NCBI GenBank assembly: GCA_905331475.1
Contig: CAJNYU010004543.1
Location: forward strand, 44,715-108,714
Reading direction: 5' to 3'
DNA: 64,000 bases
Source: Rotaria socialis
Lineage: Eukaryota; Rotifera; Eurotatoria; Philodinida; Philodinidae
Part shown: positions 27,744-40,464 of the stretch, in pieces
Numbering within the stretch: the stretch's first letter is position 1
How the letters are laid out: each line of letters starts with the position of its first letter
Program-made: the position numbers and the translations under genes
The notes under the pieces: model-generated
Databases searched by the model: none
Told to the model about the DNA's origin: nothing
The model's input: the letters and a program-made list of their open reading frames with translations, nothing else

Positions 27744-30700
27744 ATGGATAATCCTTCGAAAAACCAAGCAACAGGATCAGATGATCGTTTTCTTGGTGAG
27801 TCGATGTTGCGTAGAATAACGAATTTTGGTCTTGAACGAAATCCAAATCAAACAAAACATTGGATGCCAGATAGTGCTGGTAAAAAAAAGATAATTTGAC
27901 TTCAATCTGTATGGTTTTTATTCTAATCATTCTCTTTCTTTTTCTATTGTTTTTAGGCAAAGAATGTTATGATTGCCAGGAAAAATTTACACCATTCCGT
28001 CGACGTCATCATTGTATATATTTTTAATTCCATTGTTTCTTTTTCCATAGCTGCACGTTTCATTTTTTTTTCTCTTTGATATAGGTCGTATTTGTGGTCT
28101 TCTATTTTGTAGTCGTTGTTGTTCATATGAACCTCAAGCTAAACTCGCTGGATATAGTGAATCAAATATTCGTCTGTGTTCATATTGTTCATCAACTTTA
28201 TTGAAATTACCAAAACCAAATGCAATGACGACGACAACGACGACAATGACGACGACAACTGCATCATCATCATCATCATCATCATCATCGTCAAATCCGC
28301 AATATCGTTTATTAATCGCTCCATCAGATCAAGAACAGCAGCAACAGCAACAACAATCGCAAACATATACACAAGAAGGGAATTCATCTGATAGCACATT
28401 TAATGCTGATCATTTTTCTCTATCGAAAACGTCGAGTGCTGCACTATTATTAAGCGTTGATAACGAGCAAACAACAAATAGTAGCGAACAAAATTCATCA
28501 AATTCTGATTTAAGTCAAAAAAATTCTCAGCAACAATCTCAACAACGTACAAATACAAATTTTAGTTTAAAATCCTTGTTCAATGAAATATTTCGTACAT
28601 CACAAGGTTTGCAAATGCAAAAACAACGTAATTTTTTTCGAGCGATTGAATGTGTACCAGGAAAAGATATTGTCGATTGGTTACTTAAAAATCAACGCGC
28701 TTCAGTTTTATCTGAAGCGAAATTATTATGTCAATGTTTTATTAATGAAACATATTTAGAACCTGTAGTCTTACCACAAACATCATTCATTGAATTTAAA
28801 CCTGATCACACTTTATATAAATTAGGAAAAGTAAAAATTTGTGTTTTTTGTTTTGTTTTAATAATTAACTGATTTATTAACAGCGCGGATTAGAACGTGA
28901 TTTGCCAACAGAATCAAGTCCATTCCGAGCTGGAAGTATGGCATCACTAGCTTCCAATGAATCCAATAGTATGGGTAAGTTGATGAAAATATTTTCATTT
29001 CAAAGATAACTATGATACATGTTTAGATATACTTCAACAAAAAATGGCAAAATCAACAGGTGTTGTAATTGGTACTGATCTTAATTATGTTCAATTTAAT
29101 GCACAAGTAGCAAATACTTTACAAGATGATTCATTATCTATAAATAGTAGAAAAGAAGGATGTGATTTTAATATGCCAATTGATGGAACTGAACCAGGTA
29201 CATATAGCGAACTGCGAATACAAGAAGTTTTTAATAAGCGGTTTGAATCAAACGAAAATAGAAGAGAGATCGAACATAATTTTTAGTTTATCTTAGTACG
29301 AATTTTGAATCAATATTTGCCACGTTTATAAAGCTTATCTAAAGATAAAACTTTCTGCGAACATTCGTGCTCCTGAAGTTAACATTTCGTAAACATTATC
29401 AATTGAAATATTCTTTTTCTTTAGCTGATGACACAGATGGAAATTCTACAATGAAACAATCGTCACCATCGGATTCAATATCATCTTTATATAACGAATA
29501 TGAAGAATTATTACTCAAACAAATTCTCATACAATTTCATATTGACGCCGAATGGTTTCCCATAATTCTAAATATCTGTCGAACATTAGCAAAAATCATT
29601 CGTGTAACATCTATAAGTAATGATTCAACACCTAACAATGACATACGACGAAATGTTAAATTTAAAAAGTTACCTGGTGGTCTCAAATCAGAAACACAAA
29701 TTATCAATGGTTGTGTATTTACGAAAAATGTCACACATCGTAGTATGTCAGCAAGAATCGATGGACCACGTGTTCTATTATTGAAATCTCAAATAGAATA
29801 TCAACGTAGTGATGATCATCGTTTAACAACACTCGAACCTGTTCTTAATCAAGAGCCACATTATCTCTATTCGTATGTTGATAAAATAAATTCACATTTT
29901 AGACCTGGCATACTCGTTGTTGAAAAAAGTGTTAGCAGGTAAATGATTCTATCTGCGATTTCAACTCTTCGAATTTTTTTTCTATAGATTAGCACAAGAT
30001 TTTATAGTAGCGAATGGCCTTGTATTGATATACAACGTAAAAGAAAGTATAATGCAACGTTTATCGAAATGTTTATGTACAACAGTAATGACATCGATTG
30101 ATAGTCGTTTACCAGCCAATTTTCAAACACCATTAGGTCGTTGTGAATATTTCCAAGTAAAAGAATATGAACTCAATCATAGGTATAAAAAGCGTTTGAT
30201 GTTTTTTGCTGGTTGTCCGCCTGAATATGGTTGCACAGTATTAATACGCGGTGGAACATTACAACAATTGAAAGTAGTTAAATCTATAATGCGTTTATTT
30301 TTACTTATAACCTATAGTACACAATTAGAACAATCATTTTTAAATGATTGTTACGCACAAATAATAGATAATCATAATGATTGTTTGTCTATCATAAAAC
30401 AATTCGATTTAGAACAATCCATTGATTCAATGGTAACAAATAAACAAACAATTATTGATTTAATATCAAATAATCTTCTTTTATCAACATCACCCTATGT
30501 TAGATATAATCCTCCGTATATTTTAACATGTACAAATCAACCATATGTACCAAGCGAATTATTGTATCAAACAATACATAATAATAAATATCAACAAAAA
30601 CGTGATAAAAATAATAGTACAATTGATGATGACAAACAAGCTAAAGATACAGATATATATAGTTGGTTTTACAATTCACCATATAATAATAAAATTGTTC

Positions 30701-33700
30701 GTGTTCATGATAAACATAATTTTATTAAAGATAATACTATTCTACCTGGTATTGATCAAAATTCGAAAGTAAGTCGTTCAAACATTACTTTTCTTTACAA
30801 AAAGTATAAATTTTGATGCTTTGCAATTTTCAGGCTGTCTATGCTCATTATCGAGCATCTGGCGGTCGATGTCAATTTCGACATCCTAGTTGGTACAATT
30901 GGTTAACTCAACATCAGCAACAACAACCACGTGATCAACCAATAGAAACAATATTTGCGCCGTATCTTGATTTACGTCTACATTTACAAATTGCAATATT
31001 ATACAGTGCAAATTGTACTGTTCAAAATAAATTGCTAACATGTCGACAACCAGAAATTCTTGAAATGCCAGCATATTCAATTCAAGATACAACATTAGGT
31101 TCGTTTCTTGAACAGCATTGCTTTTCCACAAACGATGCGCCATGCAAAACTTGTCAACAACCATTACAAGATCATGTTCGACAGTAAGTTTTTCTTTTGG
31201 AAGAATACAGTTTTTTTCTTGAATTTGAATTTTACTTAATTAAGAATTGTACATGGTGAAATGAAATTAGTAATTCGTATTAAACATGTTGATAAAACAA
31301 CATCGAATCTACAAAAAAATCCGCCATCAAATAGTATCTACATGTGGAATTATTGCGAACATTGCCGAGAGGTATGCCGAAATTGTTTTTGATAGAAAAC
31401 TAATTCCTAGTGTTTCGTAATGATCAGATGAGTCGTGCCTATGTTTCCATAATTTTCATAAGATTGAACAATCCTATGAAAAACATTGATTACTATCTGT
31501 TTTAATGAGACTTATCTCTCTTTCTAGTCGTCAGCAAAACGTTTGATGTCATCTCGTACATGGTCTTTGTCATTTACAAAATTTCTTGAATTATTATTTC
31601 ATCTTGAATCATTCTCTGTATCATCAACGCGTTCATGTCAACATCATATATTTCGTGATCATTATCATTATTTCCATTCTCAACAATTTGTAGCATCGTT
31701 TCGTTTATTTCAAATTAAACTCAAAGAATTCTATTTACCAAAATCAACTATGACTCTTAAACCATTTGTATTTGAACGTGATTATTATATTGAATTAACA
31801 AAAAGTTTATCTGTTAATGGTTACAGTATATTTTCAACGATTGTCGAACGTTTAGTTGAATTTAAAAGTTTTAATTTAATGCCAGATTTTTTGATATCGA
31901 AAATCGATCAATATTTATTACAAGAAAGAATCGAACAGCAAATATTTCGTTCGTTAATGGATGAAATTCAATTGAAAATGACAGCTGGAAATAGTGGTGG
32001 TGATGGTGAACAAAAACGACAATTAGGTAAAAATAGTTCCATGATGCCAATGAAAAATTCTATTGTATTAGTCGTGAGAGACTCCGGCCATTCCGTGAAC
32101 CCTAATAAGTTTTCCCAGTTCTAAACTAGTGTTAAATTGATTTGTCGTAGTCCATTCACTAGCTTCTAAATGCTATATGTTTCAAACTTAATTGAAAATA
32201 TAAGGGGATCCTATCAGTAGAAAATAATTGTTTACGAAACGTTTTTGATTCTTTTGATATCTTTAGATGCCACCAGCTATGTGTCTATTGATGATCAGAT
32301 TGTTGAAGCAAAAAAATTTATTACAAAAATTGTTCAGAATTGGAATACAACACTTCTTGATCTCGTTCAAATAATAAAAAAACAAGAAAAACAACGTGAA
32401 TCATCAAAAAAAGTTGCGATTAAAGCCGTTCCATCAGGCGAAACAAGTGCAGACATAGCTAGTTCTTGTCTAAGTGAAACTGATTTACCCAATACTTTTG
32501 AAAATTCCTCTACACTTCAATCGCAACCATCAGCTACTGGCGATACTGATGAAAGTACTATTGAAAGTGGTTCGACAAAAGTGACATCAACCGCCGACGA
32601 TGAAATTACTCGACGTACTGGTGTATTTAAATTTCTATCAACATTTTTACCTACTGCAGAAAATGATTTTGTTCCATTAAAATCTCCTTTTAATGACGAT
32701 GAACATTTACAATTATCTGGCAAATTTGTTGTAAATCATCGTGAATTAAGTTCAATCATTGCACATGCTTTATCCATGTCCGAATATGAGCAACGATTAA
32801 ACGAGGAAACTTTACTATTGAATGAAACGATTCAAGAACAAAATACTGATGTTAAACAACAAGTTGACGATAATGGTACTCCACTGGAGGATCATCAACA
32901 CATAGACTTACATTTTCATGATTCATCAACAAAGTTTACTGTAAAAATTTTCTATGCAGCTAAATTTCATTTACTACGTCAAACTATATTGACTAATCAT
33001 AGTGATGAAATATCTTATATACGTTCATTGTCACATTGTAAAAAATGGCAACCACGTGGTGGAAAGTCAAAATCAGAATTTTGGCAAACAACTGACGATT
33101 ATTTCGTTTTAAAAGATCTCAATCAAAAAGAATCATTTTCATTTTCAACATTTGCACCTTCGTACATTGAATATATAACGAATTCAATAAAATACAATCG
33201 GCCGACAACATTGACAAAAATTCTCGGCATTTATCATATACAATATCGTCATAATACAACAGGAGAAAATTTCAAACGTGATATATTGGTTCTAGAAAAT
33301 TTATTAAATAATCAAAACAATATTTTTAATTCAACAATACCACCGATTATTTATGATTTAAAAGGTTCAATGAGAAATCGTTTAGCTATTGTTGACGAAA
33401 CACAAACCGATGTTGTTTTCTTAGATGAAAATTTTTTAACGCATACACACGAAAATCCTTTCTATGTACGTTTACATACAAAATGGACATTAATGAAAGC
33501 CTTAAATGCCGATACACAATTTTTATCCAAACATGGAATTGTTGATTATTCATTATTAGTATCATGCCATAATGATGAGCAACAATCCATTGTTTTCGTT
33601 GGTATTATTGATTACATACGAACATATACATGGGATAAAAAGATTGAAACTATTGTTAAATCAATGAGTAGTGTAGGTCAATCGCCAACTGTTATATCAC

Positions 33701-33855
33701 CCGAGCATTATAGAACAAGATTTTTACGTCGAATGGATCAATATTTTCCTGTAGTACCAGACGAATGGCATGCATATGAAAAGAAATTTTTAGATCTATC
33801 ATTATTCCAAACGGAAACCATGGCAGCGAATCTAGTTAATGACTTACCGACTTAA
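27744..33855 (+). CDS. PIKFYVE: PIKfyve / Fab1 phosphatidylinositol-3-phosphate 5-kinase, 11 exons
   Basis: Makes PI(3,5)P2 on endosomes. Exons 27744-27879, 27957-28013, 28085-28830, 28884-28974, 29027-29197, 29425-29938, 29988-30768, 30834-31183, 31245-31371, 31528-32026, 32267-33855 total 1687 codons (1686 aa), shorter than the roughly 2,100 of vertebrates. Domain order: FYVE finger (about 40-100; WMPDS, CYDC, RRHHCRIC, CSRCC); low-complexity Thr/Ser/Gln; DEP (about 240-300, KDIVDWLLKNQ); TCP1-chaperonin-like region (about 440-760, GCTVLIRGGTLQQLK); a Cys-rich segment (CEHCRE, CKTC); and a C-terminal PIP-kinase domain with FVLKDLNQKESFSF, DLKGSMRNR, GIVDYSLLV, GIIDYIRTYTWDKK and SPEHYRTRF. 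All expected kinase motifs are present. Residues upstream of 27744 could extend the N-terminus. The tenth intron (32027-32266) uses the phase-1 donor after RQL. Confidence 0.92.
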
Positions 33856-33990
33856 TAGGTTTCGATTCCATGATTTGATTTTTTTTCCTGTCTTAATAAT
33901 ATTCATCTATTTATTTTATTATTAAATTTGCTGTGGACTAATAAAGCAGTAATTGTTATATTAATAAATAAAAAATCGATATTTTTTTAG
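33856..33990 (+). promoter_or_regulatory. Short intercistronic spacer with acceptor directly before the next ATG
   Basis: 135 bases from the PIKfyve stop to the TRBP start. Contains AATAAATAAA (about 33963-33972), then ATATTTTTTTAG immediately followed by ATG. It looks like a combined polyadenylation signal and a 3' splice site, as expected for a trans-spliced downstream gene or a 5'UTR intron. No ordinary promoter motif seen. Confidence 0.5.
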
Positions 33991-35613
33991 ATGAATTTTC
34001 CTGAATCATTATTGAGTTCATTATCCATAAAGTCTGATACTAATGAATCATCTATACCCTTATTACCAACGCAAACATCAGCGAATTCTAATGTCGGTAG
34101 TATACATGATAAACCTATTACTGATTTAGCTTTAAAAACACCGATTAGTTTCCTGCAAGAAATATGCTTTCGTATTCATGCAACACCAACCTACAGTCTA
34201 TGTCCAAGTGAAGCACAATGTACATCGAATGAGCCAGCATTTCTCTATCGAGTTGTTGTCGATGATATGATTGCTTTTGGCAAAGGTTAATGAAATCATT
34301 TTTAATTGATGAAAACAAAATTTAAAAAAAATGCCATTTCCAATTAATGTTTTTGTTTAGGTTCAAGTAAAAAACGTGCTAAACATAAAGCTGCTTGGTG
34401 TATGGTTGAACAATGTTATGCTAAATTGATATTAGTCGAGAGTCCATTAGTTAAAACTATTGAAGAATATTTGTAACTAAACAAGGATTTTTCTTGATTT
34501 TAAATATTTTGTTTTCTTTTTATCGATAGTACGATAAAACCATTACAAACTTGTAGTACAAGCGAGGATACAACGAATACAGGTGAAAAAAGTAACCCAA
34601 TAGGTAAACTTCAAGAATTAACACAAAAAAATTGGATACGACCACCGGAATATGAATTTTTTGATCAAGAAAATACTTCTGTACCCAATTCTAAAACATA
34701 TTCATGTCTAGCTAAAGTTGCTACTTATACTGCCGAAGGTTAATTTTTACATACATAATAAATTATGTATGACATGGTACTTTGTTGTGCAGGTAGTGGT
34801 CTTTCAAAAAAGATAGCCAAACGTCTAGCAGCAACAAATCTACTTAATATATTAGAAAATCTTGGGCCGGATGAAAAGAAAGCTTTACTTAATCGTACTG
34901 AAGAACAGGTGAATAGTATTTTAATAAGTGACGCCATAGAATTTCTTCTTCTAATTCATAGAATGAGCTGGAATATTCACAATCACATTCGAAATTTCGA
35001 CGATCACGACGTAAAGTCAACGATTCAAATGTATGTTTCAATTCATTTTTATACATACTTTTGTCTAACTCAACCACTCGCTAATATGCTTTTAATAAAT
35101 TTTTTTTTAAATTCTCTTTTCAGTTACTAGACACCAATGGTACACGTGGTGCAGGAGTAGCAACACGATCCAATCGTTTATATGATAAAAATTCATTTCA
35201 TATAATGAAAAATAGTGATTTACCTAACATAAAAAAATTACTGTCGGATGATCATAGTTCAGAACTATCACAATCATATGAACTATTTCAATGTCTTGCA
35301 CAAGAACAAAATTTTGCATATGAATTTATTCAATTGCCAACAAATAGTGAAGGTTAAATATCGTGTTTTTTCGATTTAAAATCCATTTGATTTTTTTCTC
35401 TCTCTCTCTAAAGGTTCTATCGAATTACTACTTGAAGTTCGTCTTATGCCTGTTTCTGTCTTCCATGGCTGTGGTGAAACATTTGATATAGCGCGACAAC
35501 AGGCTACAAATTTTGCATTAAAATATATTCGAAGTCTTTCAAAACAATATCAACAGCAACAAAATTCATCATCTCAAAGTGCGACTACAGCATCAACACA
35601 ATCGATTGCATAG
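33991..35613 (+). CDS. TARBP2: TRBP/PACT/Loquacious-type triple dsRNA-binding protein
   Basis: Dicer partner family in RNA interference and microRNA processing. Exons 33991-34285, 34361-34472, 34530-34738, 34793-34908, 34962-35030, 35124-35352, 35414-35613 sum to 410 codons (409 aa). dsRBD1 (about 48-125) has TPISFLQEICFRIHATPTY and GKGSSKKRAKHKAAWCMVE. dsRBD2 (about 165-240) has NPIGKLQELTQKNW...PEYEF and GSGLSKKIAKRLAATNLL. Both keep the basic SKKxAKxxAA helix that grips dsRNA. dsRBD3 (about 310-385) ends FDIARQQATNFALKYIRSL and lacks those lysines, the usual state of the Dicer-binding domain. Linker 240-300 is basic (KFRRSRRK). The C-terminus is Gln/Ser-rich. The start codon abuts an acceptor-like TTTTTTTAG. 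Its 3' end is duplicated at 40465-40872. Confidence 0.9.
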
Positions 35614-35773
35614 ACACGAAAAAAAAACATCATGATATCTTTTGTTATTTCGTTTGAAAAATGAAAAACTACGCTCTCACTTCTAGTCATCATTTTAAAT
35701 GTACATATCGTATTGTGATATTTGTTTCTGTTTTAGGCAAGAAAAAAAAAGATATAAAATACAACTTTTATGC
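35294..35773 (+). repeat. Direct duplication, copy A (3' end of the TRBP-like gene)
   Basis: Covers the end of exon 6, the last intron, exon 7 and the 3' flank up to a shared ACTTTTATG/GCTTTTATG boundary. Copy B is at 40465-40872. The two match through AATAGTGAAGGTTAAATAT, the CAAAACAATATCAACA stretch, and the 3' flank GTCATCATTTTAAATGTACA. Copy A is the intact one. Confidence 0.85.
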
Positions 35774-37446
35774 AACATAATCAGCGCTTTTATATCGTTT
35801 TCCACTAGCTTCAGTGAAGAAATGATCAAAACATTTTGGTACTCTTAAGCATGACATGTGACTGCCAATAAGCCACCCGAAATTGTTTGTATACCATGTT
35901 TTGTTACAAATAAAATTTTTGAACCAAAAACGATTCTAGAAGCATCATATTTTGAGTCAAAATAAATGATATATTGAATTTTTCTTCGTGGCAGAAAAAG
36001 AAAAATCAACAATCAGACTTGAAATTGGTGAAACGCTGAGTTGGGTAAGTCAAGTCTGATTGGATTTGACTTGACCCAAAACAATTTGAGCTATTAAGGT
36101 TTGGTTGTGGGTGCCAGAGTTGGAACTGATCTAAAATTTTAAGACCGGTCCAAAAAATTTTCCAAACCGGTGAAAACCGGCAAGTTTACAATATTTTTTT
36201 CACATAAAAAATGAATGGCAGGCGAAATTTCTTTGTAGTACCTGATAATTTGGAAAAGGTCTAGCATTTCTCGCCGAATAATATTTCAAATAAAATTCAA
36301 TCTTTAAAAATAATGTTATGAAATAAATTAGACCCAGGAAATAAGGCTTTGACTTTATTTTTCAGCAATGAAACATATTTTTTTTCATGAAATTCAACGG
36401 TTACTTTGATAAAAGCTTGAAAAATTGTTATTAATAGTTTTTGCAAGGAAAAATGGCAGATCTATAAAAAAATTTTCAACCGGCAAAAACCGGTGATGAC
36501 CGGCCGGACCGGCTCCAACTCTGGTGGGTGCAGAGAAGGCTCACACCAAAACCCTGGCCTTTTGTCCTTGCTCTGCGATTAAAAGTTGCAGCGTGCAAGG
36601 TTCGGGAGGAATGAGTTTTTGGTTGCCCAGATTGGTTTGATTGCCGATGATTGCCCAAAGATTGCTTTGATTACAATCAGCTTTTTCCCACCGTGGTAGC
36701 GTGCTTATGTACACAGAAGAGAAAAAGGATGGAATTTGTATTGTTTTTGAAAAGCATCAAGAAAAAGAAGTGACTGACATCATGCGCTTTTCGCATTGGA
36801 ATTTTTCCATAGTCTGGGTATTTTTGTGGTATTTAATATACCGGGTCCATAAACAGTTCATTCCAAACAAATCAAACACATTCGGCTACAATTTCAATCA
36901 TTAGAATAGTTTGAATAATACAAGAACTATTTGTCTCATCTCTGTTTTCGGAAGTATGCCGTCGTTTGTTTTCATTTTCATTTTTCTTCATTTATTTTTG
37001 TAACAATTTCAATTGTCTAGTCGTTCTAAGGCTGCTACTGGCGATACACTAAATTGATGGCTACCGATAATTTATTGCTGTGTTTTTCGTTCACTAGAGT
37101 AAGACGCTATCGCTTGAATGAGAATTAAATGAATATTAGCGATAATGATCATCAAAGATATGAGAACTAAAATATGCACTCGGAAAGTTTTAGAAGGGGA
37201 CAAGATGGTCATAGATCAGCGCTACTTTATAGGATGAAGTCAAAATAGGATAATGCTTTGTTCCGTCGATCAGCCACAGAATGTCGTAAAAATATTCCTC
37301 CTACGCAAACAGTTGATACGAGAGCTACTTCTAGAGCGAAGATCTTTTCAGAATGAATCTTCATATTATTCTAATGGCATGCTCGAATTCGAGTTATGAC
37401 AGAAAGATTCAATTACCTTTTATTTTATTATAGACCAGTTAAAACG
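35774..37446. other. Gene-free left part of the bracketed block
   Basis: No coding region recognised. Contains the hAT-like element at 36115-36523. The frames 36476-36658 and 36701-36904 lack family resemblance. Confidence 0.5.
36115..36523. mobile_element. hAT-type MITE with perfect 8-bp target duplication
   Basis: 409 bases. Ends are CAGAGTTGGAACTGATC at the left and, read inward from the right, CAGAGTTGGAGCCGGTC. It is flanked on both sides by GTGGGTGC (36107-36114 and 36524-36531). The 5'-CAGAG termini and an 8-bp duplication are hAT hallmarks. Subterminal ACCGG/CCGGT motifs recur near both ends (for example 36150-36182 and 36478-36512). No transposase frame inside, so it is non-autonomous. 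Confidence 0.88.
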
Positions 37447-40102
37447 ATGTCGCAAACAGAAAGTACTAGTAGAGAAAATGATCTATATGCGGACTCCCCT
37501 TGGTTCAAGACACGCGTTGAAGGGCCTATGGGACATATGTGGCTGCGAGCGCAATCCATCTTCCTTATGTCAAAAAATTATTCCAAGGAGCTCCCATGGT
37601 TTCAAATCGCCAATACTATAGAATTCGAACACACAAGATCTGATTATCGACAACATGACTCTCCTGATTTAGCCAGTGATCAAAGAGAAATAGGATCAGG
37701 AAGAGAATCAGGACATATATTCTATGTAAATCCGCCAATTCGAAAGTTAATTGATCTCATCATCACCCGATGGAATCCAATTTATCTCAGCGAAATATCT
37801 TCTGTGGAAACATTGCATGTTTCGTTGATACCAAACCGTTTAAAAAACTTAACTGATGTCGTTTCGTTTCTCAGTGAAATAAACTCTGATAGCACAACTC
37901 AAGATAAACTGGAGACATTTCAGTCGTGTCTGACTACGCTACACTATCATGAAGTGTGGGCTTCAATAGTCCAAGATCACCACAATATTGAAATGCAGAT
38001 CAAAGATCGTAAATTTACTATTTGTGTGAAAAGCATTAAACCCAATATGACAGGATGTAAAACAAAGGAAGCTGCACTGATCGTAGGAACAACAAACATG
38101 ATTTCAAGTGAGTTTTATTTTCTTTAATAAACTTTCACATTGCCATATTTTATTCGATGTAGATGATTCGTTCACCCACATTTATAAGAACCTTAGCCTA
38201 TTCGACGTTATCCTTATCACGATTAAAGAGAAACAGTATTTTGGTGTAATTGTATATGTACGGGCACTAAACATCGAAGATAAAAATGTCAAAGCTAAGC
38301 AACAAACGGCCAGAATTGACCTTAATATACCTATAAGGATCGAATTATTCATTGTCGTAGGCATCTACGTTTCAAAGGAATGTGGCGAAGCTATAAAACA
38401 GGAGCAACAGAAGAACGGTTCGACAATGCTTGATTTACTGAAGCTAAGCAACATAACATCACCTGTGCGCATGATCAGTGCTATTGATAACCTGAACCGT
38501 TGGTCTTATGGATGTAATCTAATTATTCCCAGGCCTGAAGATCCGTACTTCGACTTGCCAAATGGCTTCGATTCTTCGAAGACGATACAAAGAGATGGCT
38601 TCAATTCAGATCAATCCAAAGCTATCGATATCAGTGCGTGTATGCACGAAGATCGTGAAGATCGATTGCATTTGATCTTCGGTCCACCAGGTACGACAGA
38701 ATTTAAATATGATCTGCTTTTTTCAATAGTGAATCTATTGTTTGGTTTTTTGCCTAGGTACTGGTAAGAGTCGTACAATCGCGGGCATCGTTTTAAATTT
38801 ACTATCAAACTATTTGTACCAAAGAAAAAAAATATTGGTATGCGCGCCGTCGAATAGTGCATGTGATGTGATATCGTGTCATATTCTTCAAAGATTATCA
38901 AAACAACAAAGAGGTACTAAGTTGAATTTAAACTATTCGGATTCTCTAATGCTTATTCACTTTGTTACAGATGAACACACTCTCATTCGCATTGGTTCGC
39001 AACCACCCATAGACGAAGATCTCTCGAATAATTTCCTGAGTTTTCTGGTACTTGAAGAAATTTTCAATGCTCTACAACGAGAGCCCGCCACTAAAAAAGT
39101 AGATTTAACCAAACTTCAGAAAAACATCTTAAATAAAGCAACAGTTATTGTATCAACACTCAATAATTGTGCGAGTTCCCGCTTATCATCACTCATAGGT
39201 CAAGTTAGTTTTGTGATCATTGACGAAGGTAAAAATGAACATATATATTGCTGAATGATAATGGCATAAAATACGTTTTTCATATTGCAGCAAGTCAAAG
39301 TTTGATGGCAGACTGTTTTATACCTAATCGATTCAACTGCGCTAGAACGATTCTGGTTGGCGATCCAAAGCAACTGCGACCAACAGTCCTAAGCAAAGCT
39401 GGCCAAGATAATGGTCTCAATCGATCGCTCTATGAGCATCTCTATCAAACCTTGGAAAATTATGGTCGAATCACTACTCTAACAATGCAATATCGGATGC
39501 ACTCGAAAGTGTGCTCGTTTCCAAACCGTACTTTTTATAAGAAAATGTTGAAAACAGATCCGTCAGTGGACGAACATATGAAACACATTGGTCTACGGCA
39601 CATTTACTGCTATAATAGATCGATGCCTGGAGCAATGAGAGAAGATGATAATTCCATTAAAAATGAAGGCGAGGCCGTATTTGTTAAACAGCTTTGTGAC
39701 CTTCTCATTGATCATATCGGAGGCCAACAATTGGATGTTCAAAAGCAAATTGCTGTTATCAGCCCGTACCGAGCTCATAAGTATTATCTTCGAAGTCTTC
39801 TTCCCCCTCATGTCGAAGTGATGACTGTCGAGGGCGCACAGGGAAGGGAAAAAGATTTCATCATTTTTTCGTGTGTCCGTAGTGGTGAACAAATCGGCTT
39901 CTTGAATGATCAACGACGACTCAATGTTGCGTTGACACGTGCAAAAAAAGGTCTTTATATTGTCGGGAACCTCAGAGAAATAGCACAAAAAGATGATTTT
40001 TGGAAAAGTTTACTTGTCGATGCTGAAAAAAGGGGTATTATTTTTGACGTGAAAGAAGATGATCTGCCGGCCTTACCAAGATGCCAATCACAAAATGTTT
40101 AA
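37447..40102 (+). CDS. UPF1/Sen1-like superfamily 1 RNA/DNA helicase
   Basis: Exons 37447-38107, 38163-38690, 38758-38913, 38971-39228, 39291-40102 sum to 805 codons (804 aa). Motif I is GPPGTGKSRT, split by an intron after GPPG. Motif Ia is LVCAPSNSACD, motif II IIDEASQ, motif III LVGDPKQLRP, motif IV LTMQYRMH, motif V VEGAQGREKDFIIFSCVR and motif VI RRLNVALTRAKKGLYIVGN. All are intact, so ATPase activity is expected. The N-terminal 400 residues resemble no domain I can name. No zinc-knuckle, RING or CH domain of true UPF1 is seen. The family includes UPF1, SETX, MOV10, IGHMBP2 and ZNFX1; the closest branch cannot be settled by eye. It lies inside a block bracketed by the TRBP 3'-end duplication. 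An acceptor-like TTATTATAG lies 14 nt before the start. Confidence 0.88.
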
Positions 40103-40464
40103 ATCACTTATGTGTATTTTTATTTTTGTTTTCATATGTTCGAAGTCGAAATAAAACTATTGTGTCTATCCACTAAATTACAAGGTATTCATTTCTATAA
40201 CAATCCACTGAATCTACTTGGATGTGGCTAGACTCGCGTTTGCTCTTCTGAAACGCTTCGTTCAGTTCCCAACAGCATTCAACTCAAAAGATTTCCTGAG
40301 ATGGTTTCTGAAATTCCCAGTCGCCCCTGGGGCATTTGACTGAAATCATAGAATTTAGTAGTAGCTAGTTTTGCAATGACGTACTATTCCTGTTATAAGA
40401 AATATAATGTGATACAATAAAGGTCCATTGACAAGTGGAATGTTTTATTTGCTTTCTAATTCAT
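40103..40464. other. Helicase 3' flank
   Basis: Includes AATAAAAC (about 40150), a candidate polyadenylation signal. Nothing else seen. Confidence 0.4.

Noticed and set aside
28201-28290. ACG/ACA and TCA repeats that might look like a CRISPR-like or satellite array
   Set aside because: They are in-frame Thr and Ser codon runs inside PIKfyve, ordinary coding microsatellite.
28139-28399. Minus-strand 86-aa frame and plus-strand poly-Asp frame
   Set aside because: Products of Thr/Ser codon repeats in PIKfyve exon 3 read in the wrong frame.
32027-32266. Possible extra coding exon after RQLGKNSS in PIKfyve
   Set aside because: The phase-1 donor after RQL joins in frame to ATSYVSID; the continuing frame is simply read-through of the 240-nt intron to a stop.
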